A DNA stretch of 64,000 nt from Actinomadura sp. DC4 (GTDB lineage Bacteria; Actinomycetota; Actinomycetes; Streptosporangiales; Streptosporangiaceae): the NCBI RefSeq assembly GCF_030406325.1, contig NZ_JAUEQY010000018.1, forward strand, positions 62,001 to 126,000. The letters run 5' to 3'. A model generated the notes under the pieces. The model worked only from the letters and a program-made list of their open reading frames with translations, did not search any database and was not told where the DNA came from. This document shows, one piece after another, positions 16,896-25,405 of this stretch (positions within the stretch are counted from its first letter, which is position 1; each line of letters begins with the position of its first letter). The translations under genes were made by a program, and so were the position numbers.

Positions 16896-18280
16896 GACGG
16901 GAAGGTCGCGCGGAGCCGGGCCAGCGCCTGGTTCATCGCGTTGACCTCGGTGTTGTAGCCCGTGGCGACCTGGCGGAAGGCCGTGAGCCTGGGGTCTTCG
17001 GGCGCGCCGGAACGCGCTGCGTCGAGCAGGTCACCGGCCGCGGCGACCACACGCCGCTGCCGGGAGCGTAAGCGCGCCGCCCTGGCGTGGATGTCCCGCT
17101 CCGCCGGGGTCTTCGTCCGCCCCTGGAGATCCTCGAAGGCCGTGTCGGTGTCGTCGATCGCGCCTCGCGCGCGGCCGAGGTCGCGGCTCGCGATGTCGAG
17201 ACGGTCGTCCTCGATCGCCTTCACGGCGCTGTTCACCAGGTCCACGGCCGGGTTGAGGATGTCGACGATCTTCTTGGCGTTCCGCAGGACCGGCTCGACG
17301 TTGGCGAACCAGTTGAGGGTGGCGCTGAGCTTGGCGGGCGAGTCGGCGTACGCGGGCTCGGGCGCCTTCGCGCCGGTGGCGATGCGCTGCAAGGTGTCGC
17401 GCTGGTTATCGGGCACCTGGTAGCCGACCAGCCGGAACTCGATCCCGAGGTGGGCGGAGCCGATGCGCTCGCGTATCTCGTTCTCGACATAAGAGGCGTC
17501 GGAGTCACAGGCGTCGGTGCCGTGCCGCGTCACGACGATGATGCGGTTGACCTGCCGGGCGCCGAGCGAGAAGGGTTTGGAGAAGTCCTGGGCGGCCTCG
17601 ACGATGCCCCGTACGAGCGTGGCCTGCCCGCCGACCCTGATCCGGCCGGTCGCCTTGGTGATCTTGGTCGCGTTTCCCGTGCCGAAGCCGACGAGCTGGG
17701 TGGTGTTGCCGTCGGTTCCGCACTCGCCGCCGAAGCTGCGCAGCGCCAGGGCGTCGTGGCTCCCGGCGTTCGCGACCACCGACTTCAGGGAGTCGGCGAT
17801 CGCCGCCGGGCCGTCCACCCCGGCGCCCGCGGTGGTGTCGACGAGGAACTGCGTCTTGTAGATCGGCTTGAGCTGCGGCACCACCCACTTGACGACGATC
17901 CAGCCGCCCTCGGTGAGCAGCGCCGCGGTGGTGAGCACCACCACCGCCACCTGGATCGCCCGGGGGATCTTGAGGATGGTGTTGGTGATCGTGTTGACCG
18001 CGCCGTCCCCGGTCGAGACGATGCCGCGGTTGTCGCCGCCCACCGCCGCCGACCGGTCGCCGGTCGCGGACACCTGCGCGGGCTCACGCCGGGCCGCCCG
18101 CCGGTCGGCGAACAGGCCGTACACCGCGATGCCCAGCCCGGCGATCGCGACGAAGAGCCCCACCACGCTCGCGAGCTTGTCCGCCGCGTCCAGGCCCACC
18201 AGCCACAGGTAACCGCCCAATACGGCGACGGCCACCAGCGCCAGGGCCAGTGCGGCCAATGTCCGTACGCGCCCCCTCAT
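16892..18280 (-). CDS. Membrane VWA-like protein with the GGDN/STGD motif
   Basis: A 462-residue protein. Two membrane helices (residues 7-28 and 38-57) are followed by the motif RSAAVGGDNRGIVSTGD (76-92), a third membrane helix (110-130) and a VWA-like domain from FLVDTTAG. Its conserved blocks (LALRSFGGECG, NRIIVVT, EFRLVGYQVP) match the next gene. The C-terminal 130 residues are helical and charged, possibly coiled coil (DIHARAARLRSRQRRVVAAA). The same GGDN/STGD motif occurs in the next upstream small gene. Such motifs occur in actinobacterial multidomain proteins of unknown role. Probably one of a three-gene unit. Function unknown. Confidence 0.75.
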   Translation of the reverse strand: MRGRVRTLAALALALVAVAVLGGYLWLVGLDAADKLASVVGLFVAIAGLGIAVYGLFADRRAARREPAQVSATGDRSAAVGGDNRGIVSTGDGAVNTITNTILKIPRAIQVAVVVLTTAALLTEGGWIVVKWVVPQLKPIYKTQFLVDTTAGAGVDGPAAIADSLKSVVANAGSHDALALRSFGGECGTDGNTTQLVGFGTGNATKITKATGRIRVGGQATLVRGIVEAAQDFSKPFSLGARQVNRIIVVTRHGTDACDSDASYVENEIRERIGSAHLGIEFRLVGYQVPDNQRDTLQRIATGAKAPEPAYADSPAKLSATLNWFANVEPVLRNAKKIVDILNPAVDLVNSAVKAIEDDRLDIASRDLGRARGAIDDTDTAFEDLQGRTKTPAERDIHARAARLRSRQRRVVAAAGDLLDAARSGAPEDPRLTAFRQVATGYNTEVNAMNQALARLRATFPS

Positions 18281-18336
18281 GCGGCCACATTATCCACACG
18301 TGCCGAAAACGCACGGTAATCGAAATTATACCGTGA

Positions 18337-18735
18337 TTAACGTGGCCGGAATTGGACACCCGGGGTCTGGGTATTGGTGGCGTTGTCCCCGGTGGAGATG
18401 ATCCCGGAATTGTCGCCGCCGACGGCGGCCGAGCGTTCCCCCGAGGCCGTCGCGGCGGTGGGCTCGTCGCGTCGCAGCTCCCGTACCAGGCGTTCGAGCC
18501 GGTCGGCGAAGCGCGCGTCGCTCTCGGCGGCCTCGGCGATCGAGTCGGCCAGGCGCCGCAGCGTACGCTCGGTCACCCCGCCCGCCTGGGCCTGCCGGAC
18601 CATGACCGCGAGCGCCGGGTCGGGCCCCAGCCGTACGCTGACCAATTCGTACAGGGCATCGGTCGACGTCCGATCTGCCCCAAAAGTCGGTTTATGTGCC
18701 AGATATTTGACCGCGTCGCGCGCGAGCGTCTCCAT
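18337..18735 (-). CDS. Small helical protein with the GGDN/STGD motif
   Basis: A 132-residue protein. The ATG at 18735 (METLARDAVKYL) is chosen because GGAGG lies 6-10 bases upstream. Residues 1-90 are helical with two leucine-rich stretches (TLRRLADSIAEAA, FADRLERLVRELRRD). Residues 97-121 carry RSAAVGGDNSGIISTGDNA, almost identical to the motif in the downstream VWA protein. No signal or membrane segment is seen. It is 56 bases before the VWA gene and probably co-transcribed. The shared motif suggests a common interaction surface or co-assembly. Not a family I recognise. Confidence 0.65.
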   Translation of the reverse strand: METLARDAVKYLAHKPTFGADRTSTDALYELVSVRLGPDPALAVMVRQAQAGGVTERTLRRLADSIAEAAESDARFADRLERLVRELRRDEPTAATASGERSAAVGGDNSGIISTGDNATNTQTPGVQFRPR

Positions 18736-18823
18736 TCGGGCCTCCGTTCCGATAACCCCCAACCTAGTCCCCGCGGCCGGCCGCCGTTTTCGGCCATCGC
18801 GAGAACGCGGGAAAAGGGGTGCG

Positions 18824-18975
18824 TCAAAGGCCTGGTGGGGACGGCTCGCCGGGATTCTGGATCAGGCTCCGCATTCCGGCGATCATGATGCGGACGCCGA
18901 AGCGGAAGGACACGTCCTGGTCGTCGGGCGCGGTGCGTTCGGCCATGGCGCGGGAGACGATCGAGGGTGGGACGC
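18824..18975 (-). pseudogene. TetR-family regulator, C-terminal remnant
   Basis: The minus strand encodes AMAERTAPDDQDVSFRFGVR, then IMIAGMRSLIQNPGEPSPPGL and a TGA at 18826-18824. This is the typical last helix of TetR proteins (F-x-FG--x-x-x-GM/L-x-x-LI). The helix-turn-helix and ligand domain are absent; upstream the frame runs into a plus-strand gene fragment. It is thus only the 3' end of a TetR gene. Confidence 0.55.
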
Positions 18976-19686
18976 CCGATCGAGATCACCGGCCGGCCCG
19001 CCTGGATGACGCGCTTCACCGACAACACCCGCCTGGCCGGCGACTACCGCGAGGGCCGGGTGCTGCTGGCCGGCGACGCGGCCCACGTCCATTCGCCGTT
19101 CGGCGGACAGGGCCTCAACCTCGGCCTCCAGGACGCCGCCAACCTCGGCTGGAAACTCGCCGCCACCCTGGCGGGCCGGGCGCCCGGGGGCCTCATCGAC
19201 ACCTACGCGGCCGAACGCCGCCCGGTCGCCGCCCGCGTGCTGCACAACACCCGGGCCCAGATCGCCCTCATGAACCCGGTTCCCGAGCGGACCCCGCTGT
19301 ACGAGCTGTTCGCCGAGCTCATGGACCTGGACCAGGTCAACCGCTTCCTGGCCGAGATGATCTCGGGCGTGGGCGTCCACTACGGAGCCGGGCGCACACT
19401 GACCGGCCACTTCGTACCCGACCTCACCCTCGAAGGCCCGGGGAGGGTACGCGACCTGTTCGCCGCGGGCCGGCCCGTCCTCCTCGACCTCACCGACGAT
19501 CCGGCCGTACGTAAGACGGCCGCGGGCTGGGCGGGCCGCCTCGACGTCGTCACCGGGAGCCCGGCCGGGACCCCCGGACCCCTCCTGGTCCGGCCCGACG
19601 GCTATGTCGCGTGGGCGGGCGAACGGAATCTGGAGGAGGCACTGACGGAGTGGTTCGGCCCGCCGTACGGCGGTGCAGGTAAATGA
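18967..19686 (+). pseudogene. FAD-dependent aromatic hydroxylase, N-terminally truncated
   Basis: A 239-codon frame that begins inside the substrate domain of a PheA/TfdB-type FAD monooxygenase. It keeps GRVLLAGDAAHVHSPFGGQG with LNLGLQDAANLGWKLAA, the second FAD-contact motif, and the C-terminal thioredoxin-like domain. The N-terminal Rossmann motif (GxGxxG) and about 250 residues are missing. Without them it cannot bind FAD normally. It abuts a TetR remnant on the other strand. Confidence 0.75.
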
Positions 19687-19915
19687 CGGTTTTGCCCGAA
19701 ACGCTTGCCGAGGCCCCGTCGCTGGGCCATCCTCTGACTGGCCGATTGACTGACAGATCGGAAGGAGCGTTCTTTCGCGTGCTGGCGTCTGTCCTGCGGA
19801 CTCTTATGGGCGATGCCACCCCGGCCGCCACGGTGTCTTCCGGGGCCGGCGGGTACGGGGAGTGCGGAACAGCACGTATGCCGCCCCGTGTTTCCCCGAC
19901 TCACGAGGAGCGCCC

Positions 19916-20770
19916 ATGCGCGTCAGAGCACGTCTCGTCATCGCCGCCGTCAGTGCGGCCCTCATCGCCTGCCTGGGGCTGGTCCTGCCCTCCGAGGCGG
20001 CGACCCTCCCGGCTCCGGTCTCCTGTTCCGGCTGCTGGAAGCCGGCGCTGAACACCAGTTGGCAGTGGCAGCTCTCGTCGGTGCCGTCCGCGCCGTACCT
20101 GGACGTCACCATGTACGACATCGACGGGTTCGACGCCACCGCCGGCGACGTGTCACAGCTTCACTCCACCAAGTCCGGCCGCAAGGCGGTCTGCTACATC
20201 AGCGCCGGGACGTACGAGAACTGGCGGCCGGACGCCGGTGACTTCCCCGCCAGTGTGCTCGGCAGCGACGTCGACGGCTGGGCCGGCGAGCGCTGGCTCG
20301 ACGTACGGCAGTACACCGGAACGCTCGGCACGATCCTCAAGGCGCGCATGGACATGTGCGTGTCCAAGGGCTTCGACGCCGTCGAGTTCGACAACGTCGA
20401 CGGGTACGACAACGATCCCGGGTTCCCGATCACCGCGAACGACCAGCTGAACTACGACGCCTGGCTGGCGAACGAGGCGCACACCCGCGGGCTGTCAGTG
20501 GGGCTCAAGAACGACATCGCCCAGCTGAAGTCGCTCCAGCCGTACTTCGACTGGGCCCTCAACGAGGAGTGCTGGAACTACGGCGAGTGCACCACCGCGC
20601 AGACCGGCTACGGCTATGACAAGTTCGTCGCCGCCGGGAAGGCCGTCTTCAACGTGGAGTACGACCTGGCCACCTCCAAGTTCTGCGACAAGGCCAACGC
20701 GCAGAACTTCAACTCCCTGAAGAAGAAGCTCGACCTGGACGCCTACCGGGTGCCCTGCCGCGGCGTCTGA
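19916..20770 (+). CDS. Secreted GH114 endo-alpha-1,4-polygalactosaminidase
   Basis: A 284-residue secreted protein. The ATG at 19916 (MRVRARLVIA) has GAGGAG about 6 bases upstream and starts a clean signal peptide ending SEA. The mature part is a full GH114 TIM barrel: SWQWQLSSVP, DVTMYDIDGFDA, KAVCYISAGTYENWRPDA, FDAVEFDNVDGYDND, GLSVGLKNDIAQ, DWALNEECWNY. In this family such enzymes cut alpha-1,4-galactosamine in fungal galactosaminogalactan and bacterial exopolysaccharides. Six or more cysteines suggest disulfides. A strong hairpin follows the stop. Confidence 0.92.
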   Translation: MRVRARLVIAAVSAALIACLGLVLPSEAATLPAPVSCSGCWKPALNTSWQWQLSSVPSAPYLDVTMYDIDGFDATAGDVSQLHSTKSGRKAVCYISAGTYENWRPDAGDFPASVLGSDVDGWAGERWLDVRQYTGTLGTILKARMDMCVSKGFDAVEFDNVDGYDNDPGFPITANDQLNYDAWLANEAHTRGLSVGLKNDIAQLKSLQPYFDWALNEECWNYGECTTAQTGYGYDKFVAAGKAVFNVEYDLATSKFCDKANAQNFNSLKKKLDLDAYRVPCRGV

Positions 20771-20780
20771 CCCCGGCACG

Positions 20781-20816
20781 GAGACCGGCGGCGGGCCACG
20801 TGCCGCCGCCGGTCTC
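20781..20816 (+). terminator. Strong hairpin terminator after GH114
   Basis: Perfect 14-bp arms, GAGACCGGCGGCGG (20781-20794) and its complement (20803-20816), with an 8-base loop, 10 bases after the stop. Confidence 0.75.
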
Positions 20817-20827
20817 TCCGTCCGCGT

Positions 20828-20839
20828 GACAACGTTGTC
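20828..20839. promoter_or_regulatory. LacI-type operator, upstream copy
   Basis: Perfect 12-bp palindrome GACAACGTTGTC with the central CG typical of LacI-family sites. An identical copy lies exactly 180 bp downstream (21008-21019). Confidence 0.6.
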
Positions 20840-20858
20840 CCCAACGGCGACCGAGGCA

Positions 20859-20903
20859 TTGACGCGACCTTGACCGCTGGTTAACTTCCATGAGAGCGCT
20901 CTC
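20859..20903 (+). promoter_or_regulatory. GH76 promoter with overlapping palindrome
   Basis: TTGACG (20859-20864), a 17-base spacer and TAACTT (20882-20887) put the start of transcription near 20894. That lies inside a perfect palindrome GAGAGCGCTCTC (20892-20903) of the kind bound by LacI-family sugar repressors in actinomycetes. Confidence 0.6.
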
Positions 20904-20960
20904 TCGCTCATCGAACGTGCGCCCCGCCAGCGCCCGGTTAGGGTTCAGGAGCACCTCGCC

Positions 20961-22394
20961 ATGCCCGTACGGAGATCGATTCTTCCTGCCCTCCTCGTCC
21001 TCGTGTCGACAACGTTGTCTTCAGGTCTCGTCGCCGGTCAGGCGTCCGCCGCCACGATCTGCAACAAGTACTGCGACGCCCGCGACCCCGCGCAGAGCCC
21101 GCAGGACCGGGTGCCGGTCACCGCCGCGCTGTCCGGCCGTACGCTCACGATGCACTTCGACGACACGGACGCGATGGGCTGGGCGGCCGTCGACAACGGT
21201 GCCGCCGGCGACGTCGTGTGGCTGGACCGGTCGATGGACGGCGGCCGTACCTGGAGCGACGGCAGCCGGCTCGGCAACACGACCGTGCCGTCCGGGCAGC
21301 GGGGCTGGCGCACGCTGATGTACAACGTGGACGACTGGAACACCGAGGGCGTCGGCGCGCTGCGCGCGTGCGGCCAGGTGGCGGGCGGCTCGATCGCGTG
21401 CACGGCCTGGGCCCGTGCGACCTGGAACGCCGGCGAACGGCGCACCGCCGCGGCCACCGCCCTGATGATGTCGTTCGACCGGAACACCAAGCTGTTCGGC
21501 GGCAACGGCTGGTGGACGGCGGCCAACGCGCTGACCGCGATCATCGACAACGTCCGCGTCACCGGCATGGGCAGCTACCGGTACGCGATCGGTGAGACCT
21601 ATGAGAAGAACCTCGGCGCGCAGGGCGGCAACTTCACCAACGAGTACATCGACGACACCGGCTGGTGGGGCCTGGCCTGGGTGGACGCCTACGACCTGAC
21701 CGGCGACAGCCGTTACCTCACCACCGCGCGCACGGACGCGGACCACATGTTCGCGTACTGGGACGGCACGTGCGGCGGAGGCGTCTGGTGGAGCCAGAGC
21801 CGCACGTACAAGAACGCCATCACCAACGAGCTGTTCCTGCAGCTCACCGCCGCGCTGCACAACCGCATCCCCGGAGACACGACGTACCTGGGCCGGGCGC
21901 GGAACGAGTGGACCTGGTTCCAGAACAGCGGAATGATCAACGGCGATCACATGATCAACGACGGTCTGACCGGCTCCTGCGCCAACAACGGGCAGCCGAC
22001 CTGGACCTACAACCAGGGTGTCGTGCTCGGCGGGCTGACCGAGCTGTCCAGGGCCACCGGCGACTCGGGGCCGCTGACCACGGCGCGGACGCTGGCCGAC
22101 GCCTCCACCAGCAGGCTGCAGAGCGGCGGTGTGCTGCGCGAGCCCGGGGAGGGCGACGGCTGCACCGGCGACGGTCCCTCCTTCAAGGGCGCCTACGTAC
22201 GCGGCCTGGGCCGCCTCAACGGCCAGCTGAGCGGTCACCCGTACGCCGCGACGCTCTCGAGCTGGGCGAACTCCGCGTACGCCCACGATCGGAACGCGCT
22301 CGACCAGTACGGCCCCCACTGGGCCGGCGGCAGCGGCACCAGCGACTACGGCTGCCAGCAGAGCGTGCTCGACCTCCTCAACGCGGCCGGTTGA
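20961..22394 (+). CDS. Secreted GH76 family glycosidase (alpha-1,6-mannanase type)
   Basis: A 477-residue protein. A Sec signal peptide (RRSILPALLVLVSTTLSSG to ASA, residues 4-30) is followed by a short accessory region (GRTLTMHFDDTDAMGWAAVD), then the GH76 (alpha/alpha)6 domain. Landmarks include NGWWTAANALTAIID, the catalytic aspartate pair in YIDDTGWWGLAWVDAYDLTG, and TYNQGVVLGGLTELSRATGD. Known members cut alpha-1,6-mannan of fungal cell walls or actinobacterial mannans. An operator copy lies inside the signal-peptide coding region. The GH59 gene starts 4 bases after the stop, so they form an operon. Confidence 0.92.
   Translation: MPVRRSILPALLVLVSTTLSSGLVAGQASAATICNKYCDARDPAQSPQDRVPVTAALSGRTLTMHFDDTDAMGWAAVDNGAAGDVVWLDRSMDGGRTWSDGSRLGNTTVPSGQRGWRTLMYNVDDWNTEGVGALRACGQVAGGSIACTAWARATWNAGERRTAAATALMMSFDRNTKLFGGNGWWTAANALTAIIDNVRVTGMGSYRYAIGETYEKNLGAQGGNFTNEYIDDTGWWGLAWVDAYDLTGDSRYLTTARTDADHMFAYWDGTCGGGVWWSQSRTYKNAITNELFLQLTAALHNRIPGDTTYLGRARNEWTWFQNSGMINGDHMINDGLTGSCANNGQPTWTYNQGVVLGGLTELSRATGDSGPLTTARTLADASTSRLQSGGVLREPGEGDGCTGDGPSFKGAYVRGLGRLNGQLSGHPYAATLSSWANSAYAHDRNALDQYGPHWAGGSGTSDYGCQQSVLDLLNAAG
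21008..21019. promoter_or_regulatory. LacI-type operator inside the GH76 signal-peptide region
   Basis: Second perfect GACAACGTTGTC, in codons for the signal peptide (VSTTLS). Its 180-bp distance from the upstream copy would allow repression by DNA looping. Confidence 0.6.
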
Positions 22395-22398
22395 GACG

Positions 22399-24774
22399 AT
22401 GGCCCGCGCACGGAGGCTCACGCCCGTCTGGGTGCTGTCCCTGCTCGCCGCGCTGCTCGTCGTGGGCGCGGCCCCGGCCCGCGCCGCCACCACGTCCATC
22501 ACGGTGGACGGCGCCCAGGGCGGCCGGACGTTCGACGGCGTCGGCGCGATCAGCGGCGGTGGCGGCAACTCGCGGCTGCTGACGAACTATCCCGCCGCCC
22601 AGCAGGCGCAGATCCTGGACTACCTGTTCAAACCGGGCTACGGAGCCGCCCTGCAACTGCTCAAACTGGAGATCGGCGGCGACGCCAACTCCACCGACGG
22701 CTCCGAGCCGTCGATCGAGCACACACGCGGCACGGTCGACTGTGGTGCGGGTTATGAGTTCTGGCTGGCCGAGCAGGCCAAGGCGCGCAACCCCGGCATC
22801 GGCCTGTACGGCCTGGCGTGGGCGGCACCGGGCTGGATCCAGGGCGGGTTCTGGTCCGCCGACACGATCGACTACCTGATCTCGTGGCTGGACTGCGCCA
22901 GGCAGCACGGCCTGAGCATCGGCCACCTCGGCGGCTGGAACGAGCGCGGCCACGACGCGGGCTGGTTCGTCCGGCTGCGCTCGGCGCTGGACGCGCACGG
23001 CTATTCCGGCGTACGGCTCGTCGCCGACGACACCGGCTGGGGCGTGGCCGACGACATGGCGAGCGACTCCGCGTTCGACGACGCCGTCGCCATCATCGGC
23101 ACGCACTACTCGTGTGAGGGCGGCGACGGCGGCAGCGCCGACACCTGCTCCAGCACGGCCACGGCCCGCGGCAACGGCAAGCCGCTGTGGGACAGCGAGA
23201 ACGGCTCGCAGGACATGAACACCGGCGCGCCCGCGTGGATCCGCGCCATCGTCCGCGGCTACACGGACGCCCGCATGACCAGCACCTTCAACTGGCCGCT
23301 GCTCGCCGCGATCTACCCGACCCTGCCGTACGCCACCGTCGGCCTGATGACCGCCGCGTCCCCCTGGTCGGGCGACTACACCGTCGGCGCGAGCACCTGG
23401 GCCACCGCGCAGGTCACGCAGTTCACCCGGCCCGGCTGGACGTTCGTCGACAGCGCGTCGGGCTACCTCGGCGGCGCGGAGTCCAACGGCGCGTACGTGA
23501 CGCTGAAGTCGGGCTCGGACTACTCGACCGTTCTGGAGACCACGACCTCCGGCGCGGCGCAGACCGTGAACGTCCACGTCCAGGGCGGCCTGTCCACCGG
23601 GACCGTCCACGTCTGGGCGACGAACGTGAACGACCCGAGCGCCTCCACGTCGTTCGTCCACACCGCGGACGTCACGCCGAGCGGCGGCTCGTACTCCCTG
23701 ACGCTGCAGCCCGGTTACGTCTACACCGTCAGTACCCTCGGCGGCCAGGGCAAGGGGACCGCGGCGCCGCCCGCCGCACACGCGCTCGCCCTGCCGTACA
23801 CCGACGGTTTCGAGGGCGTCGCCACCGGCGGCGAGGCGAAGTACCTGTCCGACATGCAGGGCTCGTTCGAGGCGAGGCCGTGCGCGGACGGCCGTACGGG
23901 ACAGTGCGTACAGCAGGTCGCGCCGGTGAGACCGATCGAGTGGCAGGACGACTCCGACGCGTTCTCCCTCGTCGGCGACACGACCTGGTCCAACTACACG
24001 GTTACGGCCGACGTCGACCTCCGGCAGGCCGGCACCGCCGAACTGCTGGGCCGCGCCAACACGCAGGCCCGTCCGCAGTCACACCAGAACCTGTACAGGT
24101 TCCGTGTCGCGGACACCGGCGCGTGGTCGATCGTGAAGAGCTACTCCAGCGGCACGACGACCACGCTGGCGTCGGGCACGATCGCCGCGCCCGGCACCGG
24201 CACCTGGCACAAGCTGGGACTCACCTTCCAGGGCCCGCAGATCACCGCGACCGTGGACGGCCGTACGACGGGGACCGTCAGCGACGGCTCGTTCGTGTCG
24301 GGTCAGGTCGGCATCGGCGTGGCCGGCTACCAGACCGACCAGTTCGACAACCTGTCGGTCACCCCGGGCAGCGGCACGGCCCAGCCGCCGCCGGGCCCGG
24401 TCACCTCGGGCATCAGCGGCAAGTGCCTCGACGACTACACCGGCTCGGCGGTGTCCGGCACGAAGGCCGACATCTGGGACTGCAACTCCACCGGGGCGCA
24501 GCGGTGGACGTTCATCGGCGGCACGCTCCAGACGAACGGGAAGTGCCTCGACGTCACCGGCGCGGGTGCCGCCAACGGCACTCTGGTGGAGATCTGGGAC
24601 TGCAACAACGGCGCGAACCAGCAGTGGGAGCCCCGGAACGGGGCGCTCGTCAACCCGGTCTCCGGCCGCTGCCTCGACGACCCGGCGTTCAGCACGGCCA
24701 ACGGCACCCAGGTCGACATCTGGGACTGCGACGGAGGCCTCAACCAGCAGTGGAGGCTGCCCGCCGCGCCGTGA
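22399..24774 (+). CDS. Secreted GH59 galactocerebrosidase-like enzyme with ricin-type lectin domain
   Basis: A 791-residue secreted protein. After the signal peptide (residues 1-29) comes a GH59 catalytic barrel: GGRTFDGVGAISGGGGNSRL, the acid/base Glu in IGHLGGWNERGHD (near 180) and the nucleophile Glu in KPLWDSENGSQD (near 270). A beta-sandwich and a laminin-G-like region follow (GFEGVATGGEAKY to DQFDNLSVTPG). The last 125 residues are one ricin-B trefoil with three QxW repeats (QRW, QQW, QQW). Family members remove beta-galactose from galactolipids or galactan. Operon partner of GH76. Confidence 0.9.
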   Translation: MARARRLTPVWVLSLLAALLVVGAAPARAATTSITVDGAQGGRTFDGVGAISGGGGNSRLLTNYPAAQQAQILDYLFKPGYGAALQLLKLEIGGDANSTDGSEPSIEHTRGTVDCGAGYEFWLAEQAKARNPGIGLYGLAWAAPGWIQGGFWSADTIDYLISWLDCARQHGLSIGHLGGWNERGHDAGWFVRLRSALDAHGYSGVRLVADDTGWGVADDMASDSAFDDAVAIIGTHYSCEGGDGGSADTCSSTATARGNGKPLWDSENGSQDMNTGAPAWIRAIVRGYTDARMTSTFNWPLLAAIYPTLPYATVGLMTAASPWSGDYTVGASTWATAQVTQFTRPGWTFVDSASGYLGGAESNGAYVTLKSGSDYSTVLETTTSGAAQTVNVHVQGGLSTGTVHVWATNVNDPSASTSFVHTADVTPSGGSYSLTLQPGYVYTVSTLGGQGKGTAAPPAAHALALPYTDGFEGVATGGEAKYLSDMQGSFEARPCADGRTGQCVQQVAPVRPIEWQDDSDAFSLVGDTTWSNYTVTADVDLRQAGTAELLGRANTQARPQSHQNLYRFRVADTGAWSIVKSYSSGTTTTLASGTIAAPGTGTWHKLGLTFQGPQITATVDGRTTGTVSDGSFVSGQVGIGVAGYQTDQFDNLSVTPGSGTAQPPPGPVTSGISGKCLDDYTGSAVSGTKADIWDCNSTGAQRWTFIGGTLQTNGKCLDVTGAGAANGTLVEIWDCNNGANQQWEPRNGALVNPVSGRCLDDPAFSTANGTQVDIWDCDGGLNQQWRLPAAP

Positions 24775-24791
24775 GCCTCGTCCGCGAGCCG

Positions 24792-25241
24792 TCAGCAGGA
24801 ACTGGTCTCCACGACCGTGAACGCCGGGAAGACGCCCGTGGTGGTGAAGGCGGGAACCGTCAGGTCGAACGGGTACGGGCGGTTGATCTGCCTCATCTGC
24901 GGACCGTCGAAATGAAGGGCCCTGCCGATGTTGTCGCCGTTGCGTTTCCTGAACTGGAAGGTCGCGTGCCACACGTCGGGGTCGGGACTGGCGGTCGTGA
25001 GCACCAGGCCGACCCACCTCATGGTGCCCTTGCGGATGTTGAGGATGATCGGCTCCTGCCGGATCAGCCGGCAGTCTCCCGCGTCGAGCTCACCGGCCGC
25101 CACGACGCCGATGTTCCCCTTCCCGTCGGAGTTGAGGCCGAACGTCGCTCGAATCGGACTCGGCGCCGCGTGCGCCGTCCCCGCGAACACCAGAGCCACC
25201 GCCGCCGCACAGGCGAGCGTTCCATAAGTGCGCTTGTACAT
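24792..25241 (-). CDS. Small secreted protein of unknown function
   Basis: A 149-residue protein with a Sec signal peptide (YGTLACAAAVALVFAGTAHA). The mature part is rich in beta-strand pattern (GKGNIGVVAAGELDAGDCRL, TMRWVGLVLTTASPDPDVWH) and has one Cys near the start and one at the very end, which may pair. The ATG at 25241 has AGGAGAA just upstream. It converges on the GH59 gene with 17 bases between. No family recognised. Confidence 0.7.
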   Translation of the reverse strand: MYKRTYGTLACAAAVALVFAGTAHAAPSPIRATFGLNSDGKGNIGVVAAGELDAGDCRLIRQEPIILNIRKGTMRWVGLVLTTASPDPDVWHATFQFRKRNGDNIGRALHFDGPQMRQINRPYPFDLTVPAFTTTGVFPAFTVVETSSC

Positions 25242-25405
25242 GATTTCTCCTGACTTCGTCGGCAGAAGTCCCCCCACTTACCCGGACCTCGCTGATGAGG
25301 CGTTCCCCGCCGGTCACGCGCTGATGCCAGGCCCGTCACAGAGGCCCGGAAGGCGCCGCCCTCGGTGGAACGGCCCGGTGCCGGTCACCGTCTCCGGCGG
25401 CCTCG

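Noticed and set aside
19687-19915. A small gene between the hydroxylase remnant and GH114
   Set aside because: No frame with a ribosome site and protein-like sequence; treated as the GH114 upstream region.
22378-23781. Long minus-strand frame opposite the GH59 gene
   Set aside because: The plus strand carries signal peptide, catalytic residues and lectin repeats; the other strand is a codon-bias artefact.
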